Source: Ruminococcus sp.
Lineage (GTDB): Bacteria > Bacillota > Clostridia > Oscillospirales > Ruminococcaceae
Length of the DNA: 34,471 nt
NCBI GenBank assembly: GCA_017624895.1
Contig: JAGAMB010000023.1
Coordinates: forward strand, 1 to 34,471
Direction of reading: 5' to 3'
Positions 6,966 to 15,352 of this stretch are shown here, in pieces (position 1 is the stretch's first letter; every line of letters begins with the position of its first letter). The position numbers and the translations under genes were made by a program. The notes beneath the pieces were generated by a model. It made no database searches, was not told the DNA's origin, and saw only the letters and a list, made by a program, of their open reading frames with translations.

Positions 6966-8246
6966 TTGAACGCAGTTGATATTATTAACAAAACGAAAAG
7001 AAAAATACAGCTTGCCGAAGATGAGATAAAATATCTTGTAAATGGCTATACATCGGGGGAAATTCCCGATTATCAGATGTCGGCTTGGCTTATGGCGGTG
7101 TGCCTTAATGGTCTTACTGAGGAGGAAACCGTGGCACTTACCCTTGCTATGCGTGACAGCGGAGATATCCTTGATCTGAGCTGTATTGAAAAAATTACTG
7201 TTGACAAGCACAGTACAGGCGGAGTGGGGGATAAAACGAGCATGATCATCGGCCCTGCTGCGGCAGCCTGCGGTGTAGCTGTCCCGAAGATGTCGGGCAG
7301 AGGTCTTGGGCATACAGGCGGTACAATTGACAAGCTTGAAAGTATCAGGGGCTACCGCGTTGATGTTGTGTTTGACGAATTTGCAGATATTGTCAATAAA
7401 ACAGGCTTTTCTATCATATCACAAAGCGGACAGCTTTGCCCTGCGGATAAAAAAATCTACGCTTTGCGAAATTCTACAGGAACTGTAGATAGTATTCCCC
7501 TGATATGTGCGAGTATTATGAGTAAAAAACTTGCGCTCAATGCGGATTGCCTGCTGCTTGATGTGAAATGGGGCAGCGGCGCATTTATGAAAACTCCCGA
7601 AGACGCTCAGCGTCTTGGCACTCTTATGGAAAAAGTGGGAAAGGCGGCAGGTAAAAAATGCCGCGCTATAGTTACTGATATGAATACACCTCTCGGCTGC
7701 TGTATTGGTAATTCCCTTGAAATAAAAGAGGCGGTGGAGCTTTTACAGGGCAAGGTAAAAGGAAGATTATACGATATATGTATCGAGCTGACTGCAAATA
7801 TGCTGGAACTTGCAGGGAAAGGCACTATTGAGGAATGTACCGCGATGGCTGTTGATGCCATAGCTTCCGGAAGGGCGCTGGATATATTCAGAGAAACAGT
7901 TAAGCTGCAGGGAGGGGATAGCCGTATCTGCAATGATGTGGAATTGCTTCCTCAGGCGAAATACAGCCATATTATATATGCCCCCCGTGATGTTGAGATC
8001 ATTTCGGTAAATGCAGAGGAGCTGGGTATGGCAAGTCTTATTCTCGGTGCAGGCAGAATAAGTAAGGACGAGGATATTGACTATGCTGCCGGAATTGTTC
8101 TTGAATTTGAAATCGGGGATAAGATTTCAATGGACGCGCCGCTTATGACGCTTTATTCTGACAGCGTAAGTGATTTTTCCGAGGCTGCGCTGAGAGCATA
8201 TAACGCAATAGGCTTCAGAACGCTGACGAATAGTGCATTGACATAA
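6966..8246 (+). CDS. pdp: pyrimidine-nucleoside phosphorylase
   Basis: This enzyme phosphorolyses thymidine, deoxyuridine and uridine to the free base plus sugar-1-phosphate, in cytoplasmic pyrimidine salvage. The 426-residue product has the signature of the thymidine/pyrimidine phosphorylase family: KHSTGGVGDK at 81-90 (phosphate loop) and SGRGLGHTGGTIDKLE at 110-125, followed by the ALRN and SIMSKK substrate-site segments. The frame is open from TTG at 6948, but the TTG at 6966 has AAGGTGG upstream at the right distance and gives the family's usual N-terminus (NAVDIINK). Length is normal. It is preceded by its own promoter; the deoA-type alternative name is possible, but the Gram-positive family usually accepts uridine as well. 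Confidence 0.93.
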   Translation: MNAVDIINKTKRKIQLAEDEIKYLVNGYTSGEIPDYQMSAWLMAVCLNGLTEEETVALTLAMRDSGDILDLSCIEKITVDKHSTGGVGDKTSMIIGPAAAACGVAVPKMSGRGLGHTGGTIDKLESIRGYRVDVVFDEFADIVNKTGFSIISQSGQLCPADKKIYALRNSTGTVDSIPLICASIMSKKLALNADCLLLDVKWGSGAFMKTPEDAQRLGTLMEKVGKAAGKKCRAIVTDMNTPLGCCIGNSLEIKEAVELLQGKVKGRLYDICIELTANMLELAGKGTIEECTAMAVDAIASGRALDIFRETVKLQGGDSRICNDVELLPQAKYSHIIYAPRDVEIISVNAEELGMASLILGAGRISKDEDIDYAAGIVLEFEIGDKISMDAPLMTLYSDSVSDFSEAALRAYNAIGFRTLTNSALT

Positions 8247-8258
8247 GCTGACAAGAGC

Positions 8259-8287
8259 TTGACATTTTTCACAAAATATGTTATAAT
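8259..8287 (+). promoter_or_regulatory. consensus promoter of the zinc-ribbon gene
   Basis: TTGACA (8259-8264) and TATAAT (8282-8287) match the consensus perfectly with a 17-bp spacer. A second TTGACA lies at 8238. The start codon at 8317 follows AGGAGG. Confidence 0.9.
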
Positions 8288-8316
8288 ATAACTATCAAAA
8301 TAGGAGGTATACACCA

Positions 8317-8811
8317 ATGGGATTTAAAGAAACGGTATTCAATTTTGCCGAAAAAGTAGGAGATACAGTAGATAAGGGCATTAATATGGGCAAGGAAAGC
8401 TATAATAAGATGTCCGAAAAGAGCCGTATCAAGAAAGAAATTAATCGACTTAATACAGAAATCAACAATATTTTTGTATCTGTAGGCAGAAAGCTTTACA
8501 CAGAGGATCGCGAAAATGAGAGATTTAAAACTGTTTTCGGTGATGTTGCTTCAAAAGAAAGTGAAATTGCTGAGCTTAAAAACCAACTCAGTATTCTTGA
8601 AGGTGCAGTTTCATGTCCTTCATGCGGTGCTGTTGTGCAGAAAGACGACGCTGTTTGCCCCACCTGTGGTGCAAATATAGTTGTCGAGCCTCAGAATGCC
8701 GAGGTTGAAATAGTTGAGGCGGAAAAAGTCAGCTTTTGCAGCCAATGCGGTACGAAGCTTGACGATAATGCGAAATTCTGCAATCAATGTGGAAATAAAG
8801 TAGCTGATTAA
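8317..8811 (+). CDS. coiled-coil protein with two C-terminal zinc ribbons
   Basis: The 164-residue protein has a charged helical N-terminal part (about 25-95, probably coiled coil) followed by two zinc ribbons. Ribbon 1 uses Cys 100, 103, 114 and 117; ribbon 2 uses Cys 141, 144, 155 and 158. The two are joined by an acidic linker. Such zinc-ribbon proteins are common in clostridia as uncharacterised regulators or scaffolds. No membrane segment is present. The ATG start follows AGGAGG and a perfect promoter, and a terminator follows the stop, so it is a monocistronic gene. Confidence 0.85.
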   Translation: MGFKETVFNFAEKVGDTVDKGINMGKESYNKMSEKSRIKKEINRLNTEINNIFVSVGRKLYTEDRENERFKTVFGDVASKESEIAELKNQLSILEGAVSCPSCGAVVQKDDAVCPTCGANIVVEPQNAEVEIVEAEKVSFCSQCGTKLDDNAKFCNQCGNKVAD

Positions 8812-8836
8812 CAATTTCGCCATAATTTGTTTATAA

Positions 8837-8869
8837 GCATCGGCAGGGGAAAAACTGTCGGTGCTTTTT
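8837..8869 (+). terminator. terminator of the zinc-ribbon gene
   Basis: The stem GCATCGGCAG (8837-8846) / CTGTCGGTGC (8855-8864) has two G-U pairs and is followed by TTTTT. Confidence 0.85.
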
Positions 8870-9220
8870 GCGTATTTAGCGATATATCGACGTTTGTAAT
8901 GGTGAGAGTATTCAGTTTTTTATGAAAAAGCAATGAAAAAATTAGCAAAAAATGATAAACACGAAAATTTATAGCAAAAAACGACTTGTATTGTTCACAA
9001 AAACGTAATAAAATGTAATTGTAAACCAAAAGCGAAATCGAATAAAAAAATCAGGGAGGAAGTGGTTTGCGGCAGTGAAAAATTCGGAGTAAATCCGAAA
9101 ATATCATTATATTTTCCGCAATATGTGCGGACGCTTACAGCAGAAAGCAGAATTTTGCAAAAAAATTAAAGTTATCCATAAGGATCACACCTGCTGATTA
9201 AATTTTAAAGGAGGATTTTC
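8870..9220 (+). other. 351-bp leader region of the xylanase gene
   Basis: A-rich sequence. It contains a likely promoter (8986-9014) and then about 200 nt of 5' leader. The leader has a strong Shine-Dalgarno-like GGGAGGA (9054-9060) far upstream of the gene, a short GTG-started open frame (9062-9169, 35 codons), and small hairpins, including TTCGGA/TCCGAA near 9083 and CCGCA/TGCGG near 9116. I matched it to no riboswitch class. Confidence 0.5.
8986..9014 (+). promoter_or_regulatory. probable promoter of the xylanase gene
   Basis: TTGTAT (8986-8991) and TAAAAT (9009-9014) are spaced by 17 bp. It is the best sigma-A match in the gap and would give a leader of about 200 nt. Confidence 0.5.
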
Positions 9221-11974
9221 ATGAACTTGAAAAGTAAATTAAGTAAATTAGTTAGTGGATTTACAGCTGCGGTTATGTGTCTTGCAATGCTTCCTAATGT
9301 ATCAAGATCTTCATCATCTGCAGCAAGCGTTGGCGACAAGCTCAGCGTTGGCGGCGGCACAACTCAGCATAAGGGCGTTTGTGACGGATACAGCTACGAA
9401 ATCTGGCTTGACAGAACAGGCGGCAGCGGTACTATGACACTCGGCTCTGGTGCTACCTTTAAAGCAGAGTGGAGCGCAAGCGTTCCCAGCGGAAACTTCC
9501 TCGCTCGTCGTGGTCTTGACTTCGGCTCTCAGAAGAAGGCTACCGATTATTCCTACATCGGTATGGACTATGAGGCTGACTATCGTCAGACAGGCAGCGC
9601 AAACGGTAACTCCCGTCTTTGCGTATATGGCTGGTTCCAGAATAAGGGACTCTCAGGTGTACCGCTCGTTGAATACTATATCATTGAGGACTGGGTTGAC
9701 TGGGTTCCTGATGCACCCGGTAAGATGGTAACAATCGACGGCGCACAGTACAAGATTTTCCAGATGGATCATACTGGTCCGAGTATCAACAGCAGTAATG
9801 AAACATTCAAGCAGTATTTCAGCGTTCGTCAGCAAAAGAGAAAGTCTGGTCACATCACAGTTTCCGATCACTTCAAGGCTTGGGCTGATCAGGGCTGGGG
9901 CATCGGTAATCTTTACGAGGTTGCTCTTAACGCTGAAGGCTGGCAGAGCAGCGGTGTAGCAGACATTAAAATGCTTGATGTTTACACAAAGGAAGGCGGC
10001 GGTACTATAGAAATTCCTACAACACCTCCGGCTGAACCAGAAAAACCTGCTGACGGAAAGAATTATTTCAATGATACTTTCGAAAGCGGCAATGGTAACT
10101 GGGAGGCAAGAGGTGCAACAACACTTACTTCCAATTCAAGCAATTACTATGCAGGAAGCAAGTCACTCTTTGTAAGCGGCAGAGAAGATACATGGCAGGG
10201 TGCGGCAATTCCGCTTGATTCCAGCCAGTTTGTTCCCGGTCATGCTTACAGCTTCAGCACAGCAATTCTCCAGAACAGCGGTTCAACAGAAGAAGTAAAG
10301 ATCACTCTCCAGTATAATGACGCATCAGGAACAGAAAGCTATGATACAGTTGCTTCAGCAGACGCTGCAAGCGGCAAGTGGACAAAGCTTGAAAACACAT
10401 CATATACTATCCCGGAAGGCGCTACAAATCTTCTTCTTTATGTAGAAACAGAAAGCATGACTGATTTCTATATTGATAACGCAGTAGGCGCAGTTGAGGG
10501 TACAAAGTCATCTGTAACAACAGGCGGCGGTACAGTAGCTGGAGGAAGCACAAATCCTCCCACAACAACACCTCCTACAACACAGGATCCCGGCACATCA
10601 ACAACTCCCAACTATTCTTCTGATTCACTTGTTGGAAAGTTTGGCGGCCTCTTTAAGATGGGTACTTCTGTAAGCCCTAACGAGCTTAATTCAGGCGCTT
10701 CATTCATCAAGAAGCACTTCAATTCAATTACACCCGAAAACGAGCTGAAGCCTGATGCAATTATCGACCAGGCAGCATGTCAGTCAAAGGGTAACAACGT
10801 TAATACACAGGTAAATCTCAGCAGAGCAGCTCAGACACTTAAATTCTGCGAGGACAACAACATCGGCGTTCGTGGTCATACATTTATCTGGCACAGCCAG
10901 ACACCTGACTGGTTCTTCCGTGAGAACTTCTCAAATGATGGTGCTTATGTAAGCAAGACAGTTATGGATCAGCGTATCGAAAGCTTCATTAAGAATACTT
11001 TTGCAGCTATCGAGGCTCAGTATCCTAACCTTAACCTCTACGCTTATGACGTAGCTAATGAGCTTTTCCTCAATGATGGCGGCGGAATGAGAGGCGTAAA
11101 CGCTACAAGCAACTCAGCTGCTTCAAATTGGGCAAGAATTTACGGCGAAGAAAACGACGAATTTGTTTATACAGCATTCAGAGCAGCAAGAAAGTATGCT
11201 CCTGCAGGCTGTAAGCTTTACATCAACGATTACAATGAGTACATTCCTGCAAAGACACAGAATATCTATGATCTTGCAATGGGACTCAAGAAGGAAGGCA
11301 TTATCGACGGTATCGGTATGCAGTCACACCTTGCTACAAGCTATCCTTCTGCACAGGTTTACAAGACAGCTCTTGAAAAGTTCCTCAGCACAGGTCTTGA
11401 AGTATCTGTTACAGAGCTTGACATTACAGAAAACAGCCCTAACTCACAGGAGCAGGCAGATCTTTTCAAGGCTATCTTTGAGTTAGCAGTTGAACACGCT
11501 GATCAGATTCCTTCATTCACAGTATGGGGAACACATGATGATATCAGCTGGAGAAAGTCAAACACACCTCTCCTCTTTGGCTCAGGCTACACACCCAAGA
11601 AGGCATATGATGCAGTAATGAGCATTGATACAGGTTCTGCACCTGTTGTTACAACAGCTCCTCCTGCAACAAATCCTCCCACAAACACAACTCAGCCTGC
11701 TAATCCCGGTACATCAGCAACATTATACGGTGATGCTAACTGCGACGGAGTTATAACATTGGCTGACGCAGCATCAATCTTCCAGGCAATCGGTAACGCT
11801 GATAAGTATGCACTTTCAAAGCAGGGTGCTGCTAACGCAGACGTTGACGGTTCATCAGGTCTTACAGCTTCTGACGCTATCACAGTTCAGAAGTATGTAG
11901 CAGGAGTTATCAATTCACTTCCCGTAGGTGGAGTTCCTTCAACTTCAACTACAAAAAAAACGATAGTAACGTAA
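9221..11974 (+). CDS. secreted bifunctional endoxylanase: GH11-CBM22-GH10-dockerin
   Basis: Endo-beta-1,4-xylanase with two catalytic modules, secreted and attached to a cellulosome scaffold. In order: signal peptide (1-35); GH11 at about 45-258 with nucleophile Glu151 (VEYYIIEDW) and acid/base Glu239 (AEGWQSSG); Pro/Thr linker; CBM22 at about 280-425 for xylan binding; Pro/Thr linker; GH10 at about 468-803 with acid/base Glu614 (DVANELF) and nucleophile Glu732 (VTELDI); linker; type I dockerin at 835-903 with two calcium loops (DANCDGVITLADA and ADVDGSSGLTASDA). The ATG is preceded by AAGGAGG. The frame ends 12 residues after the dockerin, at TAA (11972-11974), immediately after an A8 tract; CBM22 and CE4 continue in the -1 frame. 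As read, the 917-residue product alone would still be active and dockable. Confidence 0.92.
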   Translation: MNLKSKLSKLVSGFTAAVMCLAMLPNVSRSSSSAASVGDKLSVGGGTTQHKGVCDGYSYEIWLDRTGGSGTMTLGSGATFKAEWSASVPSGNFLARRGLDFGSQKKATDYSYIGMDYEADYRQTGSANGNSRLCVYGWFQNKGLSGVPLVEYYIIEDWVDWVPDAPGKMVTIDGAQYKIFQMDHTGPSINSSNETFKQYFSVRQQKRKSGHITVSDHFKAWADQGWGIGNLYEVALNAEGWQSSGVADIKMLDVYTKEGGGTIEIPTTPPAEPEKPADGKNYFNDTFESGNGNWEARGATTLTSNSSNYYAGSKSLFVSGREDTWQGAAIPLDSSQFVPGHAYSFSTAILQNSGSTEEVKITLQYNDASGTESYDTVASADAASGKWTKLENTSYTIPEGATNLLLYVETESMTDFYIDNAVGAVEGTKSSVTTGGGTVAGGSTNPPTTTPPTTQDPGTSTTPNYSSDSLVGKFGGLFKMGTSVSPNELNSGASFIKKHFNSITPENELKPDAIIDQAACQSKGNNVNTQVNLSRAAQTLKFCEDNNIGVRGHTFIWHSQTPDWFFRENFSNDGAYVSKTVMDQRIESFIKNTFAAIEAQYPNLNLYAYDVANELFLNDGGGMRGVNATSNSAASNWARIYGEENDEFVYTAFRAARKYAPAGCKLYINDYNEYIPAKTQNIYDLAMGLKKEGIIDGIGMQSHLATSYPSAQVYKTALEKFLSTGLEVSVTELDITENSPNSQEQADLFKAIFELAVEHADQIPSFTVWGTHDDISWRKSNTPLLFGSGYTPKKAYDAVMSIDTGSAPVVTTAPPATNPPTNTTQPANPGTSATLYGDANCDGVITLADAASIFQAIGNADKYALSKQGAANADVDGSSGLTASDAITVQKYVAGVINSLPVGGVPSTSTTKKTIVT
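11953..11960 (+). other. A8 tract with -1 frame discontinuity
   Basis: The frame reads ACA AAA AAA ACG and meets TAA four codons later. Stepping back one base on the A-run (re-pairing on A AAA AAA) gives AAC GAT AGT and opens an uninterrupted frame to 13149. A missing A (nine instead of eight) gives the same joined protein of 1309 residues. An AGGTGGA sequence lies about 20 nt upstream, longer than the spacing known to stimulate dnaX frameshifting. Confidence 0.8.
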
Positions 11975-13149
11975 CTTCTACAACACCTGCATCTAAAGAG
12001 TATTTCAACAGCAGCTTTGACTCATCTGCAGACGATTGGGCAGGCAGAGGCGATGCTACTGTAGCACTTAATTCAGATAACAATTACTCAGGCAAATCAC
12101 TTTATGTTAGCGGCCGTACAGATTACTGGCACGGTGCAGCTATTGAGCTTGGCTCAGATTTCAAGGCAGGCAGCACATACAGCTTCTCAGGCGCAGTAAT
12201 GCAGAGAAGCGGCGAGTCCACATTAATGAAGCTTACTCTCCAGTATACACTTGACGGTGAGGAGAAGTATGACGAGGTTGCTTCTGCAACTGTTAAGACA
12301 AATGAGTGGACTAAGCTTGAAAACACATCATTCACAATTCCCGCTGGAGCTACAGGTATGATTCTTTACGTTGAAGCTCCCGACAGCCTTACAGATTTCT
12401 ACATTGATGAATTTGTAGGTGCTACAGAAGGCACAAAGTCATCTGTTACAACAGGTAAGGGTACAGTACAGTCAGGCTCATCAGCTCCTCCTGCTACAAC
12501 ACCCTCTTTACCTGGTACATCTACAGTTGATCCTACAAAGCCTATGATCGCTATCAGCTTCGATGACGGTACAGATCCTAACGGTAAGAGAATCATTGAC
12601 GCTCTTGCTAAGGAGGGCTTCACAGCTACATTCTTCTATGTTGGTAACTGGATTGACGATCCTGATCAGGTTAAATATGCATATCAGAAGGGTATGGAAA
12701 TTGCTAACCATACAACAACACATCCTTACCTTTCACAGAAATCTCCTTCTGAAATCCGTAGCGAATACGATCAGTGTGCTGCTAAGCTCAAGAGTATTAT
12801 CGGCGCAGAGCCTTCAAAGCTTCTGAGACTTCCTTACCTTGCATCTAATTCAACAGTTACATCTACACTTAAAGATGTTCCTATGATTACATGTTCAGTT
12901 GACACACAGGACTGGAACGGTGCTTCAAAGGATCAGATCGTAAGCACAGTTAAGCAGGCAATGTCCAGCGGTTCCGGTAACGGAGCAATCGTACTTTGCC
13001 ATGAAACATACGCTTCTACAGCTGCTGCTATCGAGGAGCTTGCTCCTTACTGCAAGGCACAGGGCTGGCAGATCGTAAGCATTTCTGAGATGTTTGCTGC
13101 TAAGGGCAAGACACTCAACGGTGGTCAGATTTATACAAAGTGCAACTGA
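11959..13149 (+). CDS. CBM22-CE4 acetylxylan esterase module, out-of-frame continuation of the xylanase
   Basis: This 396-codon continuation has no start of its own: the first in-frame ATG (12199) lies inside the CBM22 fold and has no ribosome site. It holds a second CBM22 (about 11999-12435), a close paralogue of the first down to the shared LENTS, TDFYID and EGTKSSVTTG segments, a Thr/Pro linker, and a CE4 polysaccharide deacetylase domain (about 12535-13110). The CE4 motifs are complete: SFDDG, NHTTTHP, RLPY, DTQDW and LCHE. The CE4 family removes O-acetyl groups from xylan or N-acetyl groups from chitin-like sugars; next to two xylanases, acetylxylan esterase is likely. It is expressed only if the A8 tract is slipped or if one A is missing from the read. 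Confidence 0.85.
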   Translation, partial: NDSNVTSTTPASKEYFNSSFDSSADDWAGRGDATVALNSDNNYSGKSLYVSGRTDYWHGAAIELGSDFKAGSTYSFSGAVMQRSGESTLMKLTLQYTLDGEEKYDEVASATVKTNEWTKLENTSFTIPAGATGMILYVEAPDSLTDFYIDEFVGATEGTKSSVTTGKGTVQSGSSAPPATTPSLPGTSTVDPTKPMIAISFDDGTDPNGKRIIDALAKEGFTATFFYVGNWIDDPDQVKYAYQKGMEIANHTTTHPYLSQKSPSEIRSEYDQCAAKLKSIIGAEPSKLLRLPYLASNSTVTSTLKDVPMITCSVDTQDWNGASKDQIVSTVKQAMSSGSGNGAIVLCHETYASTAAAIEELAPYCKAQGWQIVSISEMFAAKGKTLNGGQIYTKCN

Positions 13150-13197
13150 TTACCAACCTAATCAAGTTAATTCCTAATTAATTATCCCAAAATGCAG

Positions 13198-13227
13198 AGC
13201 ATCCTCCCGATTGATCGGGGGGATGTT
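13198..13227 (+). terminator. terminator of the xylanase gene
   Basis: The stem AGCATCCTCCCGAT / ATCGGGGGGATGTT has a two-base loop and is followed by CTGTTTATCC. It lies about 50 bp after the CE4 stop. Confidence 0.75.
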
Positions 13228-13330
13228 CTGTTTATCCTTGAAATTAATGAATATCACCGTTACATTTTTGTTGAATACCTTTTTGAAAATTATTGTAATT
13301 TTGAGGACTGAAAGTGGTCTAATGCGTTTA

Positions 13331-13359
13331 TTGACATAAATCATAAGTTGTGTTATAAT
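13331..13359 (+). promoter_or_regulatory. perfect consensus promoter without a downstream gene
   Basis: TTGACA (13331-13336) and TATAAT (13354-13359) are spaced by exactly 17 bp. A start at about 13366 would transcribe the inverted-repeat element and end at the hairpin at 13551-13570, giving an RNA of about 210 nt. There is no plus-strand ORF to drive. Confidence 0.75.
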
Positions 13360-13361
13360 TG

Positions 13362-13520
13362 ATATCAATCCCTAAAATGTTAGTAGACAAAGATGATGAG
13401 AAAAAATGATGTATGTCAAGGCGGACGACGAAAGCATACTGCCGTATGGTGAGGAGGACAACGACGACAGACAGTATTTATGCCATTAGATTTGTCTACT
13501 GTTGTTTCAGGGATTGGTAT
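13362..13520 (+). repeat. 159-bp inverted-repeat element, family B, copy 1
   Basis: Terminal inverted arms of about 28 bp: ATATCAATCCCTAAAATG begins at 13362, and its near complement ends GGGATTGGTAT at 13520. Between them are GTAGACAAA / TTTGTCTAC and a CATAC-UGCC-GUAUG hairpin. The element is about 90 percent identical by eye to the reverse complement of 34312-34471. Both ends carry TA, as expected for Tc1/mariner- or IS630-type TA insertion; a mobile origin is inference. No ORF is inside. Confidence 0.85.
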
Positions 13521-13550
13521 TAAAATATGTCATAAAATTTGTATAAAAAA

Positions 13551-13570
13551 ACGCCCGATTTATCGGGCGT
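13551..13570 (-). terminator. terminator of the hydCBA operon
   Basis: The stem ACGCCCGAT / ATCGGGCGT has a two-base centre and is followed on the minus strand by six T. On the plus strand it could also end a transcript from 13366, with a weaker T-run. Confidence 0.88.
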
Positions 13571-13594
13571 TTCATTATATCTTACTTACATGAA

Positions 13595-15337
13595 TTAGTT
13601 AATGCTTCTCTTAACATATGTTGTGTGGAGAAGCTCGTGAGCCTTATGGCTGCCTGGCTTTTCAAGGAACTCATCGTAGAGAGCCTTGATAGCAGGATTC
13701 TCGTGGGACTGTCTTACAGGCATCTCAGCGTCGATATTATAAAGAACCTTAGCTCTTTCAGCTCTGATATCAACGAAGTTTCTGATACCCATAGCAACCT
13801 GAGGCTGACCGCCGCCGTTTACACAGCCGCCGGGACATCCCATGATCTCGATGAAGTGGTAATCAGCTTCACCCTTCTGTACCTTCTCAAGAAGCTCCTT
13901 AGCGTTAGCAAGTCCGCTTGCAACAGCAACCTTAACGTCCATACCTGCAACGTTGTATGTTGCTTCCTTGATTCCCTCTGTACCACGTACCTCAGGGAAG
14001 TCAATCGGATTCTCGCCTGTGAGTGTGTATACAGCTGTTCTGAGAGCAGCCTCCATAACACCGCCTGTAGCACCGAAGATAACAGCAGCACCTGTGGAAA
14101 TTCCGAGAGGATCATCAAACTTCTCGTCCTCAAGACCGAGGAAGTTAATACCAGCGCGCTCAATCATTCTGCCAAGCTCGCGGGTTGTGAGTGAGTAATC
14201 AACATCAGGAACACCTGCAGCATTCTGGTCATCTCTGCCGATCTCAAACTTCTTAGCTGTACAAGGCATGATAGATACCATAACGATATTCTTAGGATCA
14301 ACGCCAATCTTCTCAGCGTAGTATGTCTTAGCTACAGCACCGAACATCTGCTGAGGTGACTTACAAGAAGAAAGATTCTCTGTCATCTCAGGGAAGTAAT
14401 GCTCGCAGTACTTAACCCAACCGGGTGAGCAGGATGTGATAAGAGGAAGCTTTCCGCCGTTCTTAACTCTGTCGAGGAACTCGTTAGCTTCTTCCATAAT
14501 TGTAAGGTCAGCAGCGAAATCAGTATCAAATACCTTATCGAAGCCGAGTCTTCTGAGAGCAGCAACCATCTTACCCTCAACGTTTGTGCCGATAGGAAGA
14601 CCGAAGCACTCGCCAAGACCTGCACGAACAGCAGGAGCTGTCTGAACGAGAACAATCTTCTCAGGATCAGCAATAGCCTCAAGAACAGGCTTGATATAAT
14701 CCTTTTCAGCGATAGCGCCAACAGGACATACAGAGATACACTGACCGCAGGATACACAGCTTGTTTCGCCGAGTCCCATATCAAATGCAGAGCCGATATA
14801 TGTCTTGAAACCACGCTCGTTTGCGCCGATTACGCCGATACCCTGTGTGTTAGCACATACAGCAACGCAGCGGCGGCAAAGGATACACTTGTTGTTGTCA
14901 CGGTACATATGAGCTGCACTATTGTCAACCTCATAAGTATTTGTAACGCCGTCGTACTTGGAAGCATCTTCAATGCCGTAATCCTTACAGAGCTTCTGAA
15001 GCTCACAGTTGCCGCTTCTTACGCAGGAGAGGCACTTTCTGTCGTGAGTTGAAAGGATAAGCTCAAGAGTCTTTTTACGTGACTCGATTACCTTAGGAGA
15101 AGCTGTGAGGATCTCCATATTGTCTGTGCAGGGATAAACACAGCCTGCAACAAGACGGAAGCCTCTGCCCTCGTTAACTTCAGTAACGCAGATACGGCAA
15201 GCACCGATCTCGTTAATTTCCTTCATATAGCAAAGTGTAGGAATCTCAAAACCTGCAGCGTGAGCAGCCTCAAGGACTGTAGCACCCTTGGGTACGGAGA
15301 TTTCAACACCATTAACTTTAACTGTGATATTTTCCAT
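13595..15337 (-). CDS. hydA: [FeFe]-hydrogenase catalytic subunit of electron-bifurcating HydABC
   Basis: The 580-residue subunit reduces protons to H2. An N-terminal [2Fe-2S] domain uses Cys 36, 47, 50 and 66; a His-Cys [4Fe-4S] motif lies at 98-117; two ferredoxin clusters sit at about 151-161 and 194-204; the H-cluster domain has all three signatures: TSCSPGW (Cys303), MPCTAKK (Cys359) and EIMGCPGGC (Cys501, Cys505). This order is that of the bifurcating group, not of a monomeric ferredoxin hydrogenase. In Thermotoga maritima and Ruminococcus albus, HydABC couples oxidation of NADH and reduced ferredoxin to H2. ATG follows CGGAGGAA. It is third in hydC-hydB-hydA, 15 bp after hydB, and a strong terminator follows. 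Confidence 0.95.
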   Translation of the reverse strand: MENITVKVNGVEISVPKGATVLEAAHAAGFEIPTLCYMKEINEIGACRICVTEVNEGRGFRLVAGCVYPCTDNMEILTASPKVIESRKKTLELILSTHDRKCLSCVRSGNCELQKLCKDYGIEDASKYDGVTNTYEVDNSAAHMYRDNNKCILCRRCVAVCANTQGIGVIGANERGFKTYIGSAFDMGLGETSCVSCGQCISVCPVGAIAEKDYIKPVLEAIADPEKIVLVQTAPAVRAGLGECFGLPIGTNVEGKMVAALRRLGFDKVFDTDFAADLTIMEEANEFLDRVKNGGKLPLITSCSPGWVKYCEHYFPEMTENLSSCKSPQQMFGAVAKTYYAEKIGVDPKNIVMVSIMPCTAKKFEIGRDDQNAAGVPDVDYSLTTRELGRMIERAGINFLGLEDEKFDDPLGISTGAAVIFGATGGVMEAALRTAVYTLTGENPIDFPEVRGTEGIKEATYNVAGMDVKVAVASGLANAKELLEKVQKGEADYHFIEIMGCPGGCVNGGGQPQVAMGIRNFVDIRAERAKVLYNIDAEMPVRQSHENPAIKALYDEFLEKPGSHKAHELLHTTYVKRSIN

Positions 15338-15352
15338 TATATGTTCCTCCGC

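Larger units (their letters stand above)
13228..13594. other. 367-bp gap between the xylanase and hydA
   Basis: No protein gene is visible. In order it holds about 100 bp of AT-rich sequence, a perfect consensus promoter (13331-13359), a 159-bp inverted-repeat element (13362-13520), and the terminator of the minus-strand hydrogenase operon (13551-13570). Confidence 0.8.

Noticed and set aside
8870-9220. c-di-GMP riboswitch in the xylanase leader
   Set aside because: Considered because of the GGDEF genes, but the conserved core bases of either known class could not be found.
12199-13149. Independent gene starting at ATG 12199
   Set aside because: The ATG lies in the middle of the second CBM22 fold and has no ribosome site; the frame is continuous upstream to the A8 tract.
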